From Pirellulales bacterium (lineage in GTDB: Bacteria; Planctomycetota; Planctomycetia; Pirellulales; JAICIG01): a stretch of 10,165 bases of DNA. The position numbers and the translations under genes are program-made. The stretch lies in NCBI GenBank assembly GCA_025924495.1, contig JAICIG010000288.1, positions 1 to 10,165 on the forward strand, in the 5' to 3' direction. A model generated the notes under the pieces. The model ran no database searches and had not been told where the DNA came from. It saw only the letters and a list, made by a program, of their open reading frames with translations. Positions 7,941-10,165 of this stretch are shown here, in pieces (the first letter of the stretch is position 1; each line of letters starts with the position of its first letter).

Positions 7941-7983
7941 CGGTAGTTCCTCGCGCTCGCGCCGCTCAAATAAAGGGGTGGAA

Positions 7984-9330
7984 TTAATGGTTGCTTTGCC
8001 CTGGAATCCAGTTGGTGCCAGCTAACGGCACGCGGGCCATGGCGGCGGCTTCGACCGTCAGCGCCGCCAGGTCTTCGGGCTCGAGGTTGTGCACGTTCGA
8101 CTTGCCGCAAGCCCTGGCCAAAGCGGTCAGCTCCATGGTCAACACGTCGAAGTAATTCTTCAGGCGTTTAGCGCCCCACTCCGGATCGAGCCTCATTTCC
8201 AACTCGGGAATCTGTGTCGTGATGCCAACGGGACAGCGCCCAGTGTGACAGTGGTGGCAGAAGCCGGGCGACGCGCCGATCGCTTCGTAGTCTGCCCGCG
8301 CATCAACATTGCCGTCGGCCGTGGCATACTCTGGCGAATTGCAGCCCAAGGCGACGAGCACGCCTTGGCCGATTGCCACTGCGTCGGCGCCAAGGGCCAG
8401 AGCCTTCGCCACGTCGGCGCCGCTGCGAATTCCGCCCGAGACAACCAGTTGTACGACGCCAGTCATGTCCATTTCGGCGAGCGCTTCGGCCGCCAACGGA
8501 ACCGCCGCCAGCGTGGGAATGCCCGTGTGCTCGATGAACACCTGCTGCGTCGCCGCGGTGCCGCCTTGCAGGCCGTCGATCACAACGACGTCGGCGCCCG
8601 CTTTGACGGCAAGCTTGACGTCTTCGCGGACGCGCGTGGCGCCCATTTTCACATAGATCGGCAGGCGCCAATCGGTCAGCTCGCGCAGCTCGTCGATCTT
8701 GATCGCCAGATCGTCGGGGCCGGTCCAATCCGGGTGCCGGCATGCGGAGCGCTGATCGATGCCGGCGGGCAGGGTGCGCATCGCTGCCACGCGCTCGCTG
8801 ACCTTTTGGCCCAGCAGCATGCCGCCCCCGCCCGGCTTGGCGCCCTGGCCAATGACGACCTCGATCGCGTCGGCCTTCCGGAGATCGTCGGGGTTAAAGC
8901 CATATCGCGACGGGAGACATTGATAGACGACGATTGCACTGGCGGCGCGCTCTTCGGGCGTCATGCCGCCGTCGCCCGTGGTGGTTGACGTGCCGAGCTT
9001 CGTCGCAGCCAGCCCAATGGCTTCCTTGGCGTTGGCGCTCAAGGCGCCGAAGCTCATGCCGGCCACCGTGATGGGAATCGCCAGCTCGATCGGCTTCTTC
9101 GCAAATCGGGCGCCCAGCACGGTCCGCGTGACGCACTTCTCGCGATAACCTTCCAACGGATAACGCGAGGCCGAGGCAGTGAGAAAAACCAGGTCGTCGA
9201 ACGTGGGGAGCTTGCGCTTGGCCCCCATGCCGCGAATGTCGTACAGACCGGTTTCTGCGGCGTGATGGATATACCGCAATACGTGGCGGTCGAACGAAAA
9301 ACTCTCTTCGCGGTCGGAGAAGTCGGACAT
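7984..9330 (-). CDS. FMN-binding glutamate-synthase-like subunit (MgsC/GlxD type)
   Basis: A 448-residue protein if it starts at ATG 9330 (MSDFSDREE). The frame stays open to 9480, but the extra 50 residues look unlike the family and relatives are about 440-450 long. No strong Shine-Dalgarno supports any of the starts. It matches the synthase domain of glutamate synthase: GMSFGALSANAKEA (about 91-104), TGDGG (118-122), QGAKPGGGG (162-170), KMGA (228-231), GLQGGTAATQ (253-262), SGGIRSGADVAKAL (298-311), and a cysteine cluster Cys358-x2-Cys361-x4-Cys366 followed by PVGITTQ, which probably carries an Fe-S cluster. Where GltB has its SPPPHHDIYS segment, this protein has RHPDWTGPDDL, which sets it apart from ordinary glutamate synthase. 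It would work with a separate GXGXG subunit (next gene) and a glutaminase subunit to move an amino group onto 2-oxoglutarate; in N-methylglutamate synthase the product is N-methylglutamate. The glnT gene begins 43 nt downstream. Confidence 0.85.
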   Translation of the reverse strand: MSDFSDREESFSFDRHVLRYIHHAAETGLYDIRGMGAKRKLPTFDDLVFLTASASRYPLEGYREKCVTRTVLGARFAKKPIELAIPITVAGMSFGALSANAKEAIGLAATKLGTSTTTGDGGMTPEERAASAIVVYQCLPSRYGFNPDDLRKADAIEVVIGQGAKPGGGGMLLGQKVSERVAAMRTLPAGIDQRSACRHPDWTGPDDLAIKIDELRELTDWRLPIYVKMGATRVREDVKLAVKAGADVVVIDGLQGGTAATQQVFIEHTGIPTLAAVPLAAEALAEMDMTGVVQLVVSGGIRSGADVAKALALGADAVAIGQGVLVALGCNSPEYATADGNVDARADYEAIGASPGFCHHCHTGRCPVGITTQIPELEMRLDPEWGAKRLKNYFDVLTMELTALARACGKSNVHNLEPEDLAALTVEAAAMARVPLAGTNWIPGQSNH

Positions 9331-9497
9331 CGGCGGACTCGTGTGGTGAAAACGAGGGATCTGAGCCGCTTGGGACGGCAGGTTCCCAGCTTCCTGCTGC
9401 GAGTCCGCCAACTCAAGCAGGGCAGTCATCGCCCGTAGCGACTCACTGCGCAGCAATTCTAAACGCATTACTCGCGACAATTGCGAGACTACAAGGC
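9331..9497 (-). other. 167-nt spacer between the GXGXG and FMN-subunit genes
   Basis: The other gaps in this gene group are 40-43 nt, so this one is long. It stays open in the frame of the downstream gene up to 9480, so it may encode a 50-residue N-terminal extension rather than be non-coding. A small inverted repeat, CTCGC (9471-9475) and GCGAG (9483-9487), has no T-run on either side. I find no convincing promoter. Confidence 0.4.
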
Positions 9498-10165
9498 TCA
9501 GTACTCTTGATGAACTTCCGAATTCCAGTGATACAGCGTTCGCGCCGAGGCGACGCGCCTGAACTCTTGCGGATTATGACCGAAGCCTGCCGAATCCAGC
9601 AGCCGGACGAGCTGCGCGTAATCGCGCTCGAGCATCGGTTCGAAATGCGCGTCCGCGCCGAGTCCAGAAATATTTCCGCGGATGTAGATTACCGCCTCGT
9701 AGAGCGAGTCGCCGAGGCCGGGTCCGGCGTCTCCGCAGACCACCAGCGTTCCGGCTTGCGCCATGAACGCCGACATATGTCCGACGTTTCCGCCGACGAC
9801 GATCTCGCCCCCTTTGAGCGAGATGCCGCATCGTCCGCTGGCGCTGCCTTCGATGATGAGCAGGCCGCCGTGCGCGCTCGCGCCGGCTGATTCCGAGGCG
9901 TCGCCGCGCACTCGCACCGTGCCCGACATCATGTTTTCCGCAACGCTGCGGCCGACATTGCCCGTCACGGTCACCTCGGCTTGTTGATTCATGCCCGCCA
10001 GGTAATAACCCGCATCTCCGAGCACCTCGACTTGGATACGGGTATCTAACCCGACGGCAATGCTGTGTTTGCCGCGCGGATGATGGACGCGAACGTACAG
10101 GGCGGCAGCCTCCCCGCCGAGGCCGTGCAGGTAGCCGTTCAATTCGCGCACCGAGCGCTCGGCGA
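9498..10165 (-). CDS. GXGXG-domain glutamate-synthase-like subunit (MgsB/GlxC type), 5' end missing
   Basis: About 221 codons are visible and the frame is still open at the window edge, reading AERSVRELNGYLHGL. A GTG at 10151 could be taken as a start, but the VRELNGYLHGL that follows is the usual short N-terminal region of these proteins, so the real start is probably just outside. The body is the right-handed beta-helix of the glutamate synthase C-terminal domain, with repeating turns such as GDAGYYLAGM, GNVGRSVAENMMSG, GDASESAGASAHGG, GSASGRCGISLKGG, GNVGHMSAFMAQAG and GDAGPGLGDSLYEA. In large GltB this domain holds the synthase and glutaminase domains in place; here it is a separate subunit, as in N-methylglutamate synthase MgsB or rhizobial GlxC. 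The last ~50 residues (EPMLERDYAQLVRLLDSAGF, then EFRRVASARTLYHWN) are a typical C-terminal tail. A class II glutamine amidotransferase gene (MgsA/GlxB type) is expected just upstream, outside the window. Confidence 0.88.
   Translation of the reverse strand, partial: AERSVRELNGYLHGLGGEAAALYVRVHHPRGKHSIAVGLDTRIQVEVLGDAGYYLAGMNQQAEVTVTGNVGRSVAENMMSGTVRVRGDASESAGASAHGGLLIIEGSASGRCGISLKGGEIVVGGNVGHMSAFMAQAGTLVVCGDAGPGLGDSLYEAVIYIRGNISGLGADAHFEPMLERDYAQLVRLLDSAGFGHNPQEFRRVASARTLYHWNSEVHQEY

Noticed and set aside
7032..7946. 304-residue open frame on the + strand
   Set aside because: It lies wholly antisense to the glutamine synthetase-family gene, whose catalytic motifs are intact. Its translation has no recognisable domain; long antisense frames are common in GC-rich DNA.
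8089..8988. 299-residue open frame on the + strand
   Set aside because: It is antisense to the FMN-binding glutamate-synthase-like gene and shows no family motif.
9427..9487. Possible minus-strand promoter upstream of the FMN subunit (TAGAAT-like -10)
   Set aside because: No acceptable -35 hexamer lies 15-18 nt upstream of it, so it is no better than chance.

Overview
The window looks like a chromosomal stretch from a planctomycete (Planctomycetota, perhaps a Pirellulales-type lineage). The base composition is GC-rich. The best lineage marker is a neighbouring pair of exported genes: a multi-DUF (DUF1587/1595/1592/1588/1585) c-type cytochrome-like protein and a Tat-exported DUF1552 (HxxSHH) protein. 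A Gfo/Idh/MocA-type protein with a signal peptide and the tail of a GH63-like glucosidase fit the same background. I see no rRNA, tRNA, CRISPR array, insertion sequence or sign of recent transfer.

Left half, + strand: the 3' end of a GH63-like glycoside hydrolase gene (1-152); an exported Gfo/Idh/MocA-family protein whose usual catalytic EKP/DKP motif reads Gly-Arg-Pro (278-1324); an intergenic stretch with a possible promoter (1367-1395); the 846-residue DUF1592-type haem protein (1487-4027); and, 47 nt later, the DUF1552 protein (4075-5358). The last two look like one operon whose products work outside the cytoplasm on an unknown substrate.

Right half, - strand, convergent with the first half and reading from the right edge leftwards: a GXGXG-domain protein resembling the C-terminal domain of glutamate synthase (9498-10165, 5' end outside the window); an FMN-binding glutamate-synthase-like protein (7984-9330); a type III (GlnT/GmaS-like) glutamine synthetase (6582-7940); and a monomeric sarcosine/N-methyl-amino-acid oxidase-like flavoprotein (5396-6541). 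The last three are 40-43 nt apart and are probably co-transcribed.

The most interesting reading is that the right half is a compact variant of the N-methylglutamate pathway of amine use. The GlnT/GmaS-like ligase would make a gamma-glutamylamide from glutamate, an amine and ATP. The split glutamate-synthase-like complex (MgsABC/GlxBCD type) would make an N-alkylglutamate. The soluble covalent-flavin oxidase would then regenerate glutamate, releasing an aldehyde (formaldehyde if the amine is methylamine) and H2O2. In the described pathway the last step is done by the four-subunit MgdABCD dehydrogenase, so a one-gene oxidase would be a notable substitution. Family assignments are well supported by visible motifs; the substrate and the pathway are inference.
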